Assembly (NCBI GenBank): GCA_903813345.2
Contig: CAIIXF020000007.1
Coordinates: 8,439,730-8,503,729, forward strand
DNA length: 64,000 bases
From: Owenia fusiformis
Taxonomy: Eukaryota; Annelida; Polychaeta; Sabellida; Oweniidae
Direction of reading: 5' to 3'
Positions 44,131 through 57,261 of the stretch are shown piece after piece. Below the pieces are notes generated by a model. The model did no database searches. It saw nothing but the letters and a program-made list of their open reading frames with translations, and had not been told where the DNA came from. Positions within the stretch are counted from its first letter, which is position 1. Every line of letters starts with the position of its first letter. The position numbers and the translations under genes were made by a program.

Positions 44131-45912
44131 GGTATGCACTCACCAACAGCAAGACTGCTGTACTTATCAACATACTCATACTGTAACTGTACTCAGCTCG
44201 AACATTGTTGCTGCACTCATCAACAGCAGGACTGCTGTAATCACCAACATACTCATAATATACTCAGCTTGAACATTGTTGCTGTACTCATCAACAGCAG
44301 GACTGGTGTACTCATCAACTCACTCATACTGTAACTGTACTCAGCTAGAACATTGTTGCTGTACTCATCAACAGCAGGACTAGTGTACTCATCAACATAC
44401 TCATACTGTAACTGTACTCAGCTAGAACATTGTTGCTATACTCATCAACAGCAGGACTAGTCCACTCATCAACATACTCATACTGCAACTGTACTCAGCT
44501 AGAACATTGTTGCTGTACTCATCAACAGCAGGACAAGTGTACTCATCAACATACTCATACTGTACTCAGCTAGAACATTTTTGCTGTACTCATCAACAGC
44601 AGGACTACTGCACTCATCAACATACTCTCATACTGTACTCAGCTAGAACATTGTTGCTGTACTCATCAACAGCAGGACTGGTGTACTCATCAACTCACTC
44701 ATACTGTAACTGTACTCAGCTAGAACATTGTTGCTGTACTCATCAACAGCAGGACTAGTGTACTCATCAACATACTCATACTGTAACTGTACTCAGCTAG
44801 AACATTGTTGCTATACTCATCAACAGCAGGACTAGTCCACTCATCAACATACTCATACTGTAACTGTACTCAGCTAGAACATTGTTGCTGTACTCATCAA
44901 CAGCAGGACTAGTGTACTCATCAACATACTCATACTGTACTCAGCTAGAACATTGTTGCTATACTCATCAACAGCAGGACTAGTCCACTCATCAACATAC
45001 TCATACTGTAACTGTACTCAGCTAGAACATTGTTGCTGTACTCCTCAACAGCAGGACTAGTGTACTCATCAACATACTCATACTGTACTCAGCTAGAACA
45101 TTTTTGCTGTACTCATCAACAGCAGGACTACTGCACTCATCAACATACTCTCATACTGTACTCAACTAGAACGTTGTTGCTGTACTCATCAACAGCAGGA
45201 CTACTGCACTCATCAACATACTCTCATACTGTACTCAACTAGAACGTTGTTGCTGTACTCATCAACAGCAGGTCTGCTGTAATCATCAACACACTCATAC
45301 TGTACTCAGCTAGAACATTGTTGCTGTACTCATCAACAGCAGGACTAGTCCACTCATCAACATACTCATACTGTAACTGTACTCAGCTAGAACATTGTTG
45401 CTGTACTCATCAACAGCAGGACTGCTGTACTCATCAACACACTCATACTGTACTCAGCTAGAACATTGTTGCTATACTCATCAACAGCAGGACTAGTCCA
45501 CTCATCAACATACTCATACTGTAACTGTACTCAGCTAGAACATTGTTGCTGTACTCATCAACAGCAGGACTGGTGTACTCATCAACTCACTCATACTGTA
45601 ACTGTACTCAGCTAGAACATTGTTGCTGTACTCATCAACAGCAGGACTGGTGTACTCATCAACACACTCATACTGTACTCAGCTAGAACATTGTTGCTAT
45701 ACTCATCAACAGCAGGACTAGTCCACTCATCAACATACTCATACTGTAACTGTACTCAGCTAGAACATTGTTGCTGTACTCATCAATAGCAGGACTGCTG
45801 TACTCATCAACATACTCATACTATACTCAGCTAGAACATTGTTGCTGTACTCATCAACATCAGGACTGCTGTACTCATCAACACACTCATACTGTACTCA
45901 GCTAGAACATTG
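44131..45912. repeat. 77/71-bp minisatellite, about 24 units
   Basis: The unit is gctagaacattgttgctgta, ctcatcaacagcaggactag, tgtactcatcaacatactca, tactgtaactgtactca. The short form lacks taactg. Unit variants after caggact (agtgt, agtcc, ggtgt, gctgt, actgc) recur in runs, which indicates higher-order duplication. Open frames across it are artefacts of the repeat. Confidence 0.95.
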
Positions 45913-48290
45913 TATTCAAATCAACTTGCTACAGTATCTAGTATTCTTTTAATGATTCCTTGATGTTTTGTTAGAGAATTTTTTGATGTGGAATGTAGAG
46001 AACATGTACATGTGCAACCAGCCCTTTAACTGGTAGGAGTACAGATGACAAAATCCTCATAACAACATGCATTGTTTACATTGAATGCACATCTAAAATA
46101 TGTATATTTTGTGTTGATGGTAGAATTCACCCATCCATCATCTTTAAATAAAGAGGCTGACAACATTCTATAAGAAGATATATTTCAAATCAATACATGT
46201 AAAACCAGTGCACTGTCTTAGACTGATCAATATGATGCTGATATGCGAGATGGATTCAACATGAAATTATGATATAGATGTTGCTACAACTCAATACCTG
46301 AAAGAGGAGGAAATCAATTCCATTATTGTTTGTTCCAATATTGCCATTCATGTTTCGATTAAACATATCATTGTGTATAATAGTTCAGATATTATTCTTT
46401 TGATCATTTGACTCATTGAGACTGATTCATTGACTTAACTGGATCTAAGTCTATAAGGAAGTAACAAGTGAGACATCACGCTAGATCTATAAAACTCGGA
46501 AATACAGTTCTCACTAAAACCATAAAGAAATGAGCGTCAGAGGACACGTCCTCTAGACTTAATATTAGGCTAGAAAATCCAATTTGTTACATTGCACCCA
46601 TCTGAATCAATATCTGTCCTTTACATAAAACACAAGAATTTTCCTCCTGATTCATGCAGTAAAGTTCAACTTCTTCATCGAAATCAAGATCTGAATAATT
46701 TAATGTGACTTACATTAATCTTATGACAGTTCTTGGAATCTTGATTTTGATCTCTTGATAGACAAAGTTAATATAATTTGGATTGTCAAAGTAGGTTTAA
46801 TGCTTACTGGATATAAGCAAAGGAGATACAAATAGATACAAATTTTGGCTTCAGCATTTTGATTATATGTACATAAGGATTATGAGTCTTTCTTCCAAGT
46901 TAAGTCATGGAGCGTATCAAAATTTTGTGTTCAGTGAAAATTTAGAACATTCACATGGCAATTAAAGCTGAAATCAATGTTGAAAACTATACTAGTCTAA
47001 TTGAAGCTCAATAATACTTGTTAAAGTGAAGAAAAAATTCCAAAATAAAGATAAAAGTCGAGAATGGAGACGTTATCTAGAGTCACTAATTGAAGCAAAT
47101 TACGGCAAAGTACAGCTACTTCCAGTTTTAGGTCCTTATTTGGATGAAATCATAATATTTTGAATTTATCAGAATATATATTCAAATTCTTCTTGCATAA
47201 CGTTAAGCAGGATTTAAATGTCAGATACGAGATAACTATCCAAAAAAGTATCCCCCTCAACCATGATGAATATTGGCATATGCCTCAAGATGTGAACAAC
47301 CGTACTATAAAGGCTTAAATTGATAGATTTTCTTGTCTTCTTGTTACATTTGAATGCTTTGATCTCTTGGCTTGCCTATTGATTTAGTTATCTTTCCGGC
47401 TTAATTGATAGACATCATGAAGATCATCGTAATCAACACATATAAATTTCTGTTGAAATTTAGTCATTTGGTATGGACCAGCTTACCCTTTCCAATGTTA
47501 TATAGTAGTTTGATTTAAAAAAGCTTCAACTAAATAGTTAGAACCAGGCTTTGCCTCAGTACGGACGCCCTTGGCCTCAGGGTAGGATAATTTTATTTTA
47601 TTACTTCTAGACAGAGAATAAATCACACTCTTTTAATTACGAATGAACCTCTGCGAAATATGATTGGTTAATGAGAACTGGCCGCCGATCTTGCTCAGTG
47701 CTCTATGATTGGTTAAATGCTAAACTGTAAAATGTGAATGCTGAAGCGATAGGATAGTTGGTAAAGATTTGTGATCGATACTCTTATTAGAATAGGGTGG
47801 TGAAATTTTAGTACATGTAATATCCTTGAGTTTATTAGAATATCACTCAGTTTTGCCTCATGGAGAATACTCCCAAGAAGATTGATGAATCACTTGGGTC
47901 AAGTGAGACAACAAGAACCTGTTGCTCATGACATCATAATGTAAATCTTTATTCATATTTATCAGCCAAGTTTCTCATTCTACTTGGCATACTTTTACTT
48001 GAAGTTAGCCAGTGCTTTCAGGATTGCAGAAAATTGATTTACAATAAAAAATGTAAGTAATTACATTGTACTAAGTGGGAGGGGGTAATTAGCCACGTGC
48101 AATAGTTTTTGATGACATCTTATTTCTTCTCAGCATGTGTCTAGAGAAACAGAAAGATGCGATGAGTATCTCAATAACAGTATTCAATATTGATTTAATG
48201 GCAAAATTAATATATATAGCTGGATGTAAAACAATCCTTATGGTGTTAATTTTTGGGGTTGAAACCTCCAAAGTTGGTGATTGGTTCAAA
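45913..48290. other. Intergenic sequence without recognised gene
   Basis: AT-rich. A short palindrome agaggacacgtcctct lies at 46529-46544, and two tgattggtta boxes at 47660-47715. Confidence 0.5.
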
Positions 48291-48429
48291 TAAAAAACAT
48301 TGTCTACAGTAAAACATGTATTTTCGAACGCTACTGGAACCAGCCAAAAGTGTTCGAATTAGTAGGTATTCATATTTCGAGATTTTTATGTCACCACCAT
48401 AAGTGTTTTGGTTTGTTATGGTTTCCAAC

Positions 48430-48520
48430 TTTTTGTGGACATGTTTGGCGGTTGGTGTTCAGCATTTGTAACAAATGGCAGGTGGTGACATTTTGCATGT
48501 TCATGCCTTGTTTAACATGA
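48430..48520 (+). repeat. Short interspersed repeat A, copy 6 (best preserved)
   Basis: tttttgtggacatgtttggc, ggttggtgttcagcatttgt, aacaaatggcaggtggtgac, attttgcatgttcatgcctt, gtttaacatga. It follows a sequence (48306 onward) resembling a pogo-type end (cagtaaaacatgtattttcg). Confidence 0.65.
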
Positions 48521-48960
48521 GAGCCTATGGCAGATTGAGAGATGTTGAGATTAGAGAGTTGTTTGGATACAGATATTTTGAACTTAACTGCAACAATGCT
48601 ATACACATGATTGTATTAATACATAATATCCTTTCAATAAAAAATATTTCATCTTGAAAAATATTGAATCTAACTGATTTAATTAAATTTTTTAAAATCA
48701 TTAATGGCAAGACCATATAAGGTCTAAGAATACCTCATTTAATTGTATGCATCTTGATTCATGAGATTTCAGCTGTTCCTACCTCTAGGACTAGTAGAAA
48801 GCAATAAAGCATTGCATACCCTTTTTTCTAACAATATGGCCTTGGACCAATAATTAATTACAAAGATTCAGATATAAAAAACAATACTTGTTTTTATTAA
48901 TGTTATTACAATAATTCAACATACGGTACATGTATAATAAATGAGAATAAATAAGTTGAA

Positions 48961-49080
48961 CAGTGTTTTCAGTAGGTTTGTCCAAGATTGCGTCCCTGGG
49001 ATGTACTGATTTTCAAAAAATATGTCCCCCTGAGGAAACTGCGTCTGTTTAAAAAATGTTCCCAGGAATTCAAAGTCAAG
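48961..49080 (+). repeat. hAT-like terminus related to that at 39288
   Basis: cagtgttttcagtagg followed by gcgtccctgggatg and ttttcaaaaaatatgtcccc, in the same order as 39288-39390. Confidence 0.4.
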
Positions 49081-49259
49081 TTTTTCCACTGGATGAAATA
49101 AAATTGATGAAATTTTATATCATTTTTGCTCTTATAGGTCTTAATCAGCATTCTAGTGAGTCTGGTATATCATTGAATGATACAGGTGCTATCACTTGTG
49201 AGGTATAACTTATATTCAACCAATTTGGTTTGATTGCTCAGAAATATCTTGCTTTAGGG

Positions 49260-49578
49260 GCAATCTGCGCGGGGTTCCATTTTTTCGTTCAGTTTCTTGC
49301 GCATGCGCATTCTTGATTAATGTTCACGTGATCGCACTACTTGACCAATAGAAAATGGTTTAAATCAAGTCTTCAGCTAGCGGCCAATCGTAGGACTCGT
49401 ACTAATTACTGCTCGGAAATCGAGTATTGGATAACTATTTGTCCTATCACATGCCTCATACTATTTCGATAAGAAATCAACTTCCCGGACTGAAACTTCG
49501 AAAGAAAATTTTATTTCTTTTAGAAATAGAATTTCCTTCAATTATTTAGTAGATTCTGGTGAAATAACGAGACTGAAG
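49260..49578 (+). promoter_or_regulatory. Candidate promoter and first non-coding exon
   Basis: Locally CpG-rich. Contains a palindromic NRF-1-type site (ttgcgcatgcgcat, 49298-49311), an E-box cacgtg (49325-49330) and CCAAT words near 49345 and 49383. A possible exon ends gactgaag|gtaaga at 49578. No coding exon was found downstream, so the gene is unproven. Confidence 0.3.
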
Positions 49579-51153
49579 GTAAGATCTTTATCAAATCATT
49601 CATCCAAAGTTGATTTTGTGCATATGACTTGCACTGCATCCCCAAAACGCAATCACGTTTTATTTCCGGGTCCAATGGATATATTTTGCGTGTATGTAAT
49701 GTAAGGACGGCGTTATTGTAAACATAGTGTATAATTTATGACATATGACACAACACAACTCAAGTGGTATCTTGAACTACTGTAATATCATTTTACAGTA
49801 CCATTCTTCCGTTTTGTAATCAGAGCAACGGTAAATGCTACAAGGTTTCAGTTGGTCTAACAACCACCAACAGTCATTTTATTTTAAGGCAATGTGTGGC
49901 AAATTTGACCACCTGCAAAGAAAATATGCCTTTTATTTTTTACAGGTATGCTCATTTTATGTGTCTTCACTGTAATTTATAAGACTGATGATTATATGGA
50001 AAGTGGTATTATAGATATCAACAAGTCTAGGATTATAAGCTGACCTCAGTAGTTGTTTCTTCATCTCATTATTGTGTTTTATGTATTTTTTATTTCCATA
50101 ATGGGTCAGTCACCATGTATCAAGGTTACTAGCAGCATGACTTTCTTTATTTTGCCAAATTGTTAATGATCCGGTTTGAATGTTATTATTGTCATTATAA
50201 AGCTAATATTTAGCACTGTTAGACTGAAAGAGGCCCGATGTGTGGCCTAAAACTTTTGGTTACATGTTTTTGGCCTTAAAGTAGTCATTTTAAGGGCCTC
50301 ATTTTCATAATCTGCACAAATCTGCAATTTCGGCTTGTTGTCACTATGGGTGATTAAGTCAATTTGTAGCACCAAAATGGGCCAAACTTCAGTGGCATTA
50401 TTATGGTGCATGCTAGAACTGCCATGGGCAAATGAAAAAGTGAGAGTTTGATGCAGTGGTTTGTTCCATTAGGAATATCACCATAAAACTGTGTGAGGAT
50501 AAGATTTAAAATTTATGATTAAAAATGGCAGTATACCATCTGGCAAGTTAGTTTAGTATTTCGATTAAATTTTTCAAACTTCTCATTTCATGTCATGTAT
50601 TGCCTACTGGGTCTAAAGGATTAATCTTTAGTGTCATATTAATCATGGATATGGGTCTTAAGGTACCGCAGGGCTATTTCATCATCTTCACTAAATTAAA
50701 ACCCTGATTAAATTGGGTGAAAATGGCAAGAGGCAGAGTGCTATATGCTGTCAATGGGCGCTATAATAGGAGCAAAAAGACAAATTGCTTCGCTTAGTTT
50801 CTTAGTTGCTTGTTCTAGCATAGTGATTGATCTCTGTATTGATTTAACGGAGATACTGTTACCCAATAGCTGTAATTACATTTACAGCCATTTTGTTGAC
50901 GCTGCAGTCAGACATAAAGGGCGTGGCAAAGTTGCAGGCAGATTTTCTAACCTAACCAAATGTCTTGAAAAAACAAGATCTCATGAACTTAAACTCGAAA
51001 ACCATAATTCATAAGGTGAAGTTGTTGCAGACTTCAAATACTAAGACTCAGCAGCACATATTTGATGAGGATAAGGATTAAAATCTATGATTTTTCTTTA
51101 ACGAAATTATAATTTTGAATTTTTATGAAATAAGTATACCTGGTAATCTGACA
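49579..51153. other. Sequence without recognised feature
   Basis: The 89-codon open frame at 50745-51014 has no motif and no splice support. Nothing else seen. Confidence 0.4.
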
Positions 51154-52145
51154 AAATGAACAGAGGGAGGGGGTGATTTCTGCTAACAAAAATTATCAAA
51201 TCTGGAAGATTATTGTATTGCTAAATGAATTTAGTATGTGGCATGGTAAAATATGTTAGGTCATCTAGGATTTTTTCAACCGATATGCTTCTAAGATATG
51301 ACATCTATTAAAAAGACAGAACTCCACCAACTTGCAAAAGTCAAGGTCCTTGTGACAAATTATCAAAAAAAATTTCATTGCTGGCTATTTTAAAATAAAT
51401 TACCATACATTATGTCTATAAGGTAAAACAAAAATAGACAGAGGGGGAGGTGATTTCTGCTGAAAATCAACAAATCTGGAAGATTATTGAATTGCTATAT
51501 GAATAAGTGAATGGTATGGTAAAATATGTTAGGTCATCTAGGATTTTTTAACCAATATGCCTTTAAGATATGACATCTATTAATTTAAAAAAGACGGAAC
51601 TACACCAACGTGCAAAAAGTCAGTGTTTTTGCTATGAATAAATCAAAGAAGGTCTATATGACCTGTAATAAATTCTTGTGACGCAATTATCAAAAAAATT
51701 AATGTCATTGCTGGCTTTTGAAAAAGTGAACTTAGTTACTCAGTAAGAAACTGGATGTTACATCTCTGAAAAGTGAAAAATTTGGGAAATTTGAAGTTAC
51801 AGGAGGGTGTTTAGTCAAGTGACATCTTTTATCTTGTCTTATAAAAACATTCCTCCCCCTTCATTCACTCCCCCCCCCCTTATTTCATTTTAATTATTTT
51901 CATTTATTTTTTATATAACGTGTGGTAACTAATTTTAAAAGCCAGCGATGACGTTAATTTTGTGATAATAACGTCACTTGCAAGTATTTATTGCAGGTCG
52001 TGTAGACCCCCGTTGCTTGATTTATAGCTAAAAAATACTATGTGTCTATTCATTTTGCAATTTAATAGTAATCTTTCTCCTGGAAAATACATCTTCCAGA
52101 TAATCGCTTCCTCCCCTCCCTCCCTCTGCTCATTTTGTCCGATTA
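51154..52145. repeat. Tandem duplication and inverted copy (fold-back structure)
   Basis: Two direct units of about 285 bp share cagagggagggggtgatttc, ctggaagattattg and gtcatctaggattttt. An inverted partial copy follows at about 51930-52145 (cttccagataatcgcttcct, ccctctgctcattttgtc; aaaagccagcgatgacgtta). A C-run lies at 51869-51880. Confidence 0.65.
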
Positions 52146-52180
52146 CTGGGCATGAGTATAACAAACTAGATAACGGCAAC

Positions 52181-52600
52181 TCCGCGGAGTAGCAAATCCC
52201 AACGAACAAAATATGAATTACCGAATTCCAATCAATTATATTCATTACTTTGGTTAAAATTGAAAAATTTAGATTTTAGAATTGCAAATTCTTGCAAAGC
52301 AGCCATTTTGAATTTTCTGAGGTACAAATCTGAAAAATAATACCATAATTGTGATCGACTCCAAAATTCCTTCAATTTGAGTATAATATAGCCATATACT
52401 TTGAAGGGATCGAAAAATTATTGCGAAATCGTACATTAGACGGCCATTTTGAATTTTACGAGGCTCGAATCAGAAAAAAGATACAATATTTGCAATCTAC
52501 TCTTAATTGCCTTTCATTTGAGTATAATAAAGCTATACTTCAGAAAGATCTAAAAATTAGCGAAAGTTTCTATTTCCTGACCCCCCCACGCGAGACTAAT
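52181..52600 (-). repeat. TATCCC...GGGAT repeat B, copy 4 (one end only)
   Basis: The plus strand reads ctccgcggagtagcaaatcc then caacgaacaaaatatg, as at 32327, followed by units with ggccattttgaattttacga. The other terminus was not found. Confidence 0.55.
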
Positions 52601-52749
52601 GCCATCGCTAATTGCACCCCTGCGACCAAAAATGTTAAAAGTGTGCATTAAATAAAAAATATCGATCAAAAATCAAAAATGTTTTTCGTGTAGAGTATCC
52701 TTACCCTAAACAATCGCCACGGTGAATTTCATTCAAAATAAAGACGTTT

Positions 52750-53800
52750 TGGTCAAGTCATGCTTAACTGAAGTTGTGCATGTGGTTAATTGTAACCCAC
52801 ATGGCGACTCATAAATGTGCACCAAATTCGACAATTTTAAGAAATAAGTAAGTCCCCCGGGGGCGATTTATTGGTATAGTGGTCGATTTTACCGTTCTTT
52901 GTACATAATTATCCCGTTTTGAGAGAAAATGGGCCACTCGGAAAAATGATCTGACATGATTATACCATGGTCGTGATTTATCTATCCTTCGATCGCATTC
53001 ATTGTTCTTTTTACATTCAAACGAAAAATTTTCGGTTAAAAAACCTTTTGACGATATATTTGTGATGGGAAAGAGTGGGGATTTCAGGAAATGTAATCAG
53101 TTTCGTAATATTATTTCATTAAAATATTTTTTTTGAACAAAATCGGATTCGCTTGGTCAATTGTAACTCGTGGTTAATTGTAACCCAAATGCGCGACCAA
53201 ACTTTAATTTTGACCCAATAATTAATTTTATCACGTCTGCAACGAAATAGAAACAAATATAACAGCTTTAAATCTAATTAAAGACATAGATATTTATTTT
53301 AATGTATGTTGTATGGGAGTTATTTATTAATAAAACGTGTAAAAACGATTAAATAAAACGATTTACGCACGATTGTTTCATCAATTTAAATGGGACGCAT
53401 CATCTTGTTCCACCAAGCGTCTGATAATTGAACTGTTTGATTCTGCATCCAAGGCTATTTGGCGGCAGGAACTTTGATATAAACAGAGATAGATAATGAG
53501 ATTATGTCAAAAATCCACGACGCCGAAGATCCTAAAAATAAACTAATAAATACGGACGTCGGACAATACGACATTAAGTCTGATCGCGCGTATTATTGCA
53601 GTCTTCAGAGGTTTTAATTTCCCGCTTGATTATTTAGTTTTTTCTTAAAATAATATTAAATTCCAACGATGTATTCCCGGGAATACCTGGCACCATCGAT
53701 AAAACAAAATTAAATTCGCGTTGTTAATCGCAACTTAACAAAAGTTTGATTAATTGTAACTCAATTGGGAGCCGATCACGTTAACCCAGTGATTAATTCA
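52750..53800. repeat. Region with recurring ttaattgtaaccc words
   Basis: ggttaattgtaaccc near 52783 and 53171 and gattaattgtaactc near 53749, each followed by a diverged atgtgcacc or cacgtctgcaa segment. Relatively rich in CpG. The same word in inverted form fills the ends of the element at 62130-63971. Confidence 0.45.
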
Positions 53801-55589
53801 TTCACATCTGCAATGGTGAATGGCATGCACCAATTTTTAAGTTATTTATTAGACGTAATTGAAATTCAGGATAAACTTTTTAAAAGCACGAATTTTTCAA
53901 TTCATCATCATTGGATTTGTTGTAGATAGGAGTGATGAGTCCGTCATGGTTCTCTTAATAGAAATAAAAAAAAAACATTTTCATGATTTTAGTCTGTTGG
54001 TGTTTGAAGTTACTTTTTTGAATATCCGTGTGACAAGGTTATCAAATTAAATGACAGACGTCTACAATTTCAACTGGAAAAATGCATACAAATTTATCTA
54101 TTTAATTTTGTTATGGGTTTTATTTTTAAAACAGTAAAAATGTGTTTTCCATGAGAATGCAATGGCCCATAATGTAGATACTTGCTTGATTGGCACATGT
54201 CAAAATCCATATCACTGAAGATGCTAATAATAAAATAATAATAACTCTGAGATATAAGCATTTTTTATTTATAGTTTATTTTATTTCACTAAATCATCAA
54301 TAGTATTACAATAACATTTTGGGAGACTGAAAGAGCATTAGCAAAAAGGTAAGCACAGATGCAACTATTATAATGATTATATGAGCACTGAAACAATTTC
54401 CTTAAAAACTATCACAGTGTTTTGCTCACAATATTTTACATCATCCCTATTTTCTAGTCTATCAATTCAGACTTTATTTCATGACAAACCTTTGATTTTA
54501 ATGATTATTTCATATCTTCTCAGGGGATAAACTCTATATGTATCTCAACCCTTGGATACTAGATTTATTTCATGATTACAACAGAGTTGCTCAACAAGAG
54601 AGGGTTTCAGTATGAAACTAGAATATTGATATCAAACAAGGGAATATATTTTGCCATGGAATAAACTCTATGTTTTTCTCAACCCATAGAATAATATGTT
54701 TGGTGTTTTTCAAGGTCAGAAGAACAATCATTTTTGAATCCTGTGTCTTAAGAGTCCAGCAGTTCAGATTTTATTTTATGATAATCCTTTAATTTTAATG
54801 ATTATCTCAGAATCTTTGAACAGTGGTTGGCTATTCTAATGAATTTTGACATTATGTATCTTAAATATTCAATAACTTCTATCAGTCTATAATTGATAAA
54901 TATCTCAATTCTTTATTTCAGAATAATAAAATCAAAATTGTAGGCGATACATTTTCATGCTTAAGATACATTGAAAAGATTACTTCCAACCATTTTATTT
55001 CAGAGAAAATATGTTAAAGCAATTACAGTACAGTTACATACTAAAATTACAATACTGCATTTGTTTACACTTCAGTATTTTGAAAATGTTTACATTTTGT
55101 GGTCTCTAATCCACATATATACCAATATACATTTTTTTATATAGATTTATTTAATTCTTAAAAATAAAAACACATTTCTTGGTAAAGTGGTAACCCAGTG
55201 CAGATGCAGAATATACAGTAGCTACAGCTGGCTCATCTCAAGACTCTATTTTAAATAAATAAAATAAAATGGACATGCATCAATTGAAACTAGATGTATT
55301 TAAATCCATATTCAGATCTATAAATTGGTTATCTTGAAGACTATCAGAAAATGGCGTAATAAGTAGTCTGCCCCATTTTCAATGACTTCATATTGTTTAA
55401 CCTTGCATCTAGGCCTAGCTTCTAACATAATTACGCAAGCAAAGGATTGCAATTTTAGCATTGCATTGACATTATTTTGTCTGGATGATTTCAAAAAATA
55501 ATTAATTCTTTGAAATCCATCATACTTCTTTTGTATGCTCCTTTTATTGTCCCATAATACAGGCTACTTCTGATATTAGTCAGCCCATC
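53801..55589. other. AT-rich sequence without recognised feature
   Basis: No coding exon, inverted repeat or array seen. Open frames are short and without motifs. Confidence 0.4.
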
Positions 55590-57080
55590 TCACTGTCCTG
55601 TAATAAATGCATAAATAATGACACGCCATCCACCAGTAAGCCTGTCTCATTGACCTATAATAAATGCATGATAAATGATACTTCATCCACCAGTCAGCCA
55701 ATCTAATTGACCTATAATAGATGCATAATAAATTATACTCCATTCACCCAATCTCATCAACCTATAATAAATGCATAATAAATTATACTCCATCCACCAG
55801 TAAGCCCATCTCATTGACCTATAATAAATGCATAATAAATTATACTTCATTCACAAGTCAGCCCATGTCAATGACCTATAATAAATGCATAATAAATTAT
55901 ACTTCATTCACCCAATCTCATCAACCTATAATAAATGCATAATAAATTATACTCCATCCACCAGTCAGCCCATCTCATTGACCTATAATAAATTACACTC
56001 CATTCACCCAATCTCATCGACCTATGATAAATGCATAATAAATTATACTCCATCCACCAGTCAGCCAATCTAATTGACCTATAATAAATGCAAAATAAAT
56101 CATACTCCATTCACAAGTCAGCCCATCTCATTAACCTATTATAAATACATAATAAACGATACTTCATCCACCAGTCAGCCCATGTCATTGACCTATAATA
56201 AATGCATAATAAATTATACTTCATTCACAAGTCAGCCCATCTCATTAACCTATAATAATAAATGCATAATACATGATACTCCTATCACCCAATCCCATCA
56301 ACCTATAATACATGCATAATAAATTATATTCCATCCACCAGTCAGCCAATCTCATCGACCTATAATAAATTATACTTCATCCACCAGTCAGCCCATCTCA
56401 TCGACCTATGATAAATGCATAATAAATTATACTTCATTCACCCAATCCCATCAACCTATAATACATGCATAATAAATTATACTTCATTCACCCAATCCCA
56501 TCAACCTATAATACATGCATAATAAATTATACTTCATTCACCCAATCCCATCAACCTATAATACATGCATAATAAATTATACTTCATTCACCCAATCCCA
56601 TCAACCTATAATACATGCATAATAAATTATATTCCATCCACCAGTTAGCCAATCTCATCGACCTATAATAAATTATACTTCATCCACCAGTCAGCCCATC
56701 TCATCGACCTATGATAAATGCATAATAAATTATACTTCATTCACCCAATCCAATCAACCTATAATACATGCATAATAAATTATATTCCATCCACCAGTCA
56801 GCCAATCTAATTGACCTATAATAAATTATACTTCATCCACCAGTCAGCCCATGTCATTGACCTATAATAAATGCATAATAAATGATACTTCATCCACCAG
56901 TCAGCCCATGTCAATGACCTACAATAAGTTATACTTCATCCACCAGTCAGCCAATCTCAGTGACCTATAATAAATGCATAATAAATTATACTTCATCCAC
57001 CAGTCAGCTCATCTCAATGACCTATAATAAATGATATGTCATCTATTAGTAAGCCCATCTCAATGACCAGCAATAAATGC
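55590..57080. repeat. 57/50-bp minisatellite, about 27 units
   Basis: Long unit: cataataaattatactccat, ccaccagtcagcccatctca, ttgacctataataaatg. Short unit: cataataaattatacttcat, tcacccaatcccatcaacct, ataatacatg, with about four nearly identical copies in a row at about 56411-56640. Open frames across it are artefacts. Confidence 0.95.
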
Positions 57081-57261
57081 AAATGTTTAACTGGTAACCT
57101 GGAGATATTTCAATACCTGTATTGATGGACTGAGCACAATAAGAAGAAATATTTGTCAGTACTCTACCCCCAGACTGAATGAAACACATGCAATGACACC
57201 ATGATAAATGTATTACTTCTTGCCACAGCATGTCATTCAGTTTTGACCCGTGATGTTTAAG

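Noticed and set aside
44116-45242. Open frames of 70-83 codons (YSSTAGLVYSSTYSY repeats)
   Set aside because: They are the minisatellite read in a frame without stops; there is no start context or splice support and unit lengths of 77 and 71 break the frame.
44131-45912. CRISPR array
   Set aside because: Repeats are contiguous with no unique spacers, and the DNA is eukaryotic.
50745-51014. 89-codon frame
   Set aside because: No homology recognised, no splice or Kozak support, and its length is expected by chance in this window.
55721-56319. Open frames on both strands with MHNKLYSIHPISSTYNKCII-like repeats
   Set aside because: Products of the 57/50-bp minisatellite, not genes.
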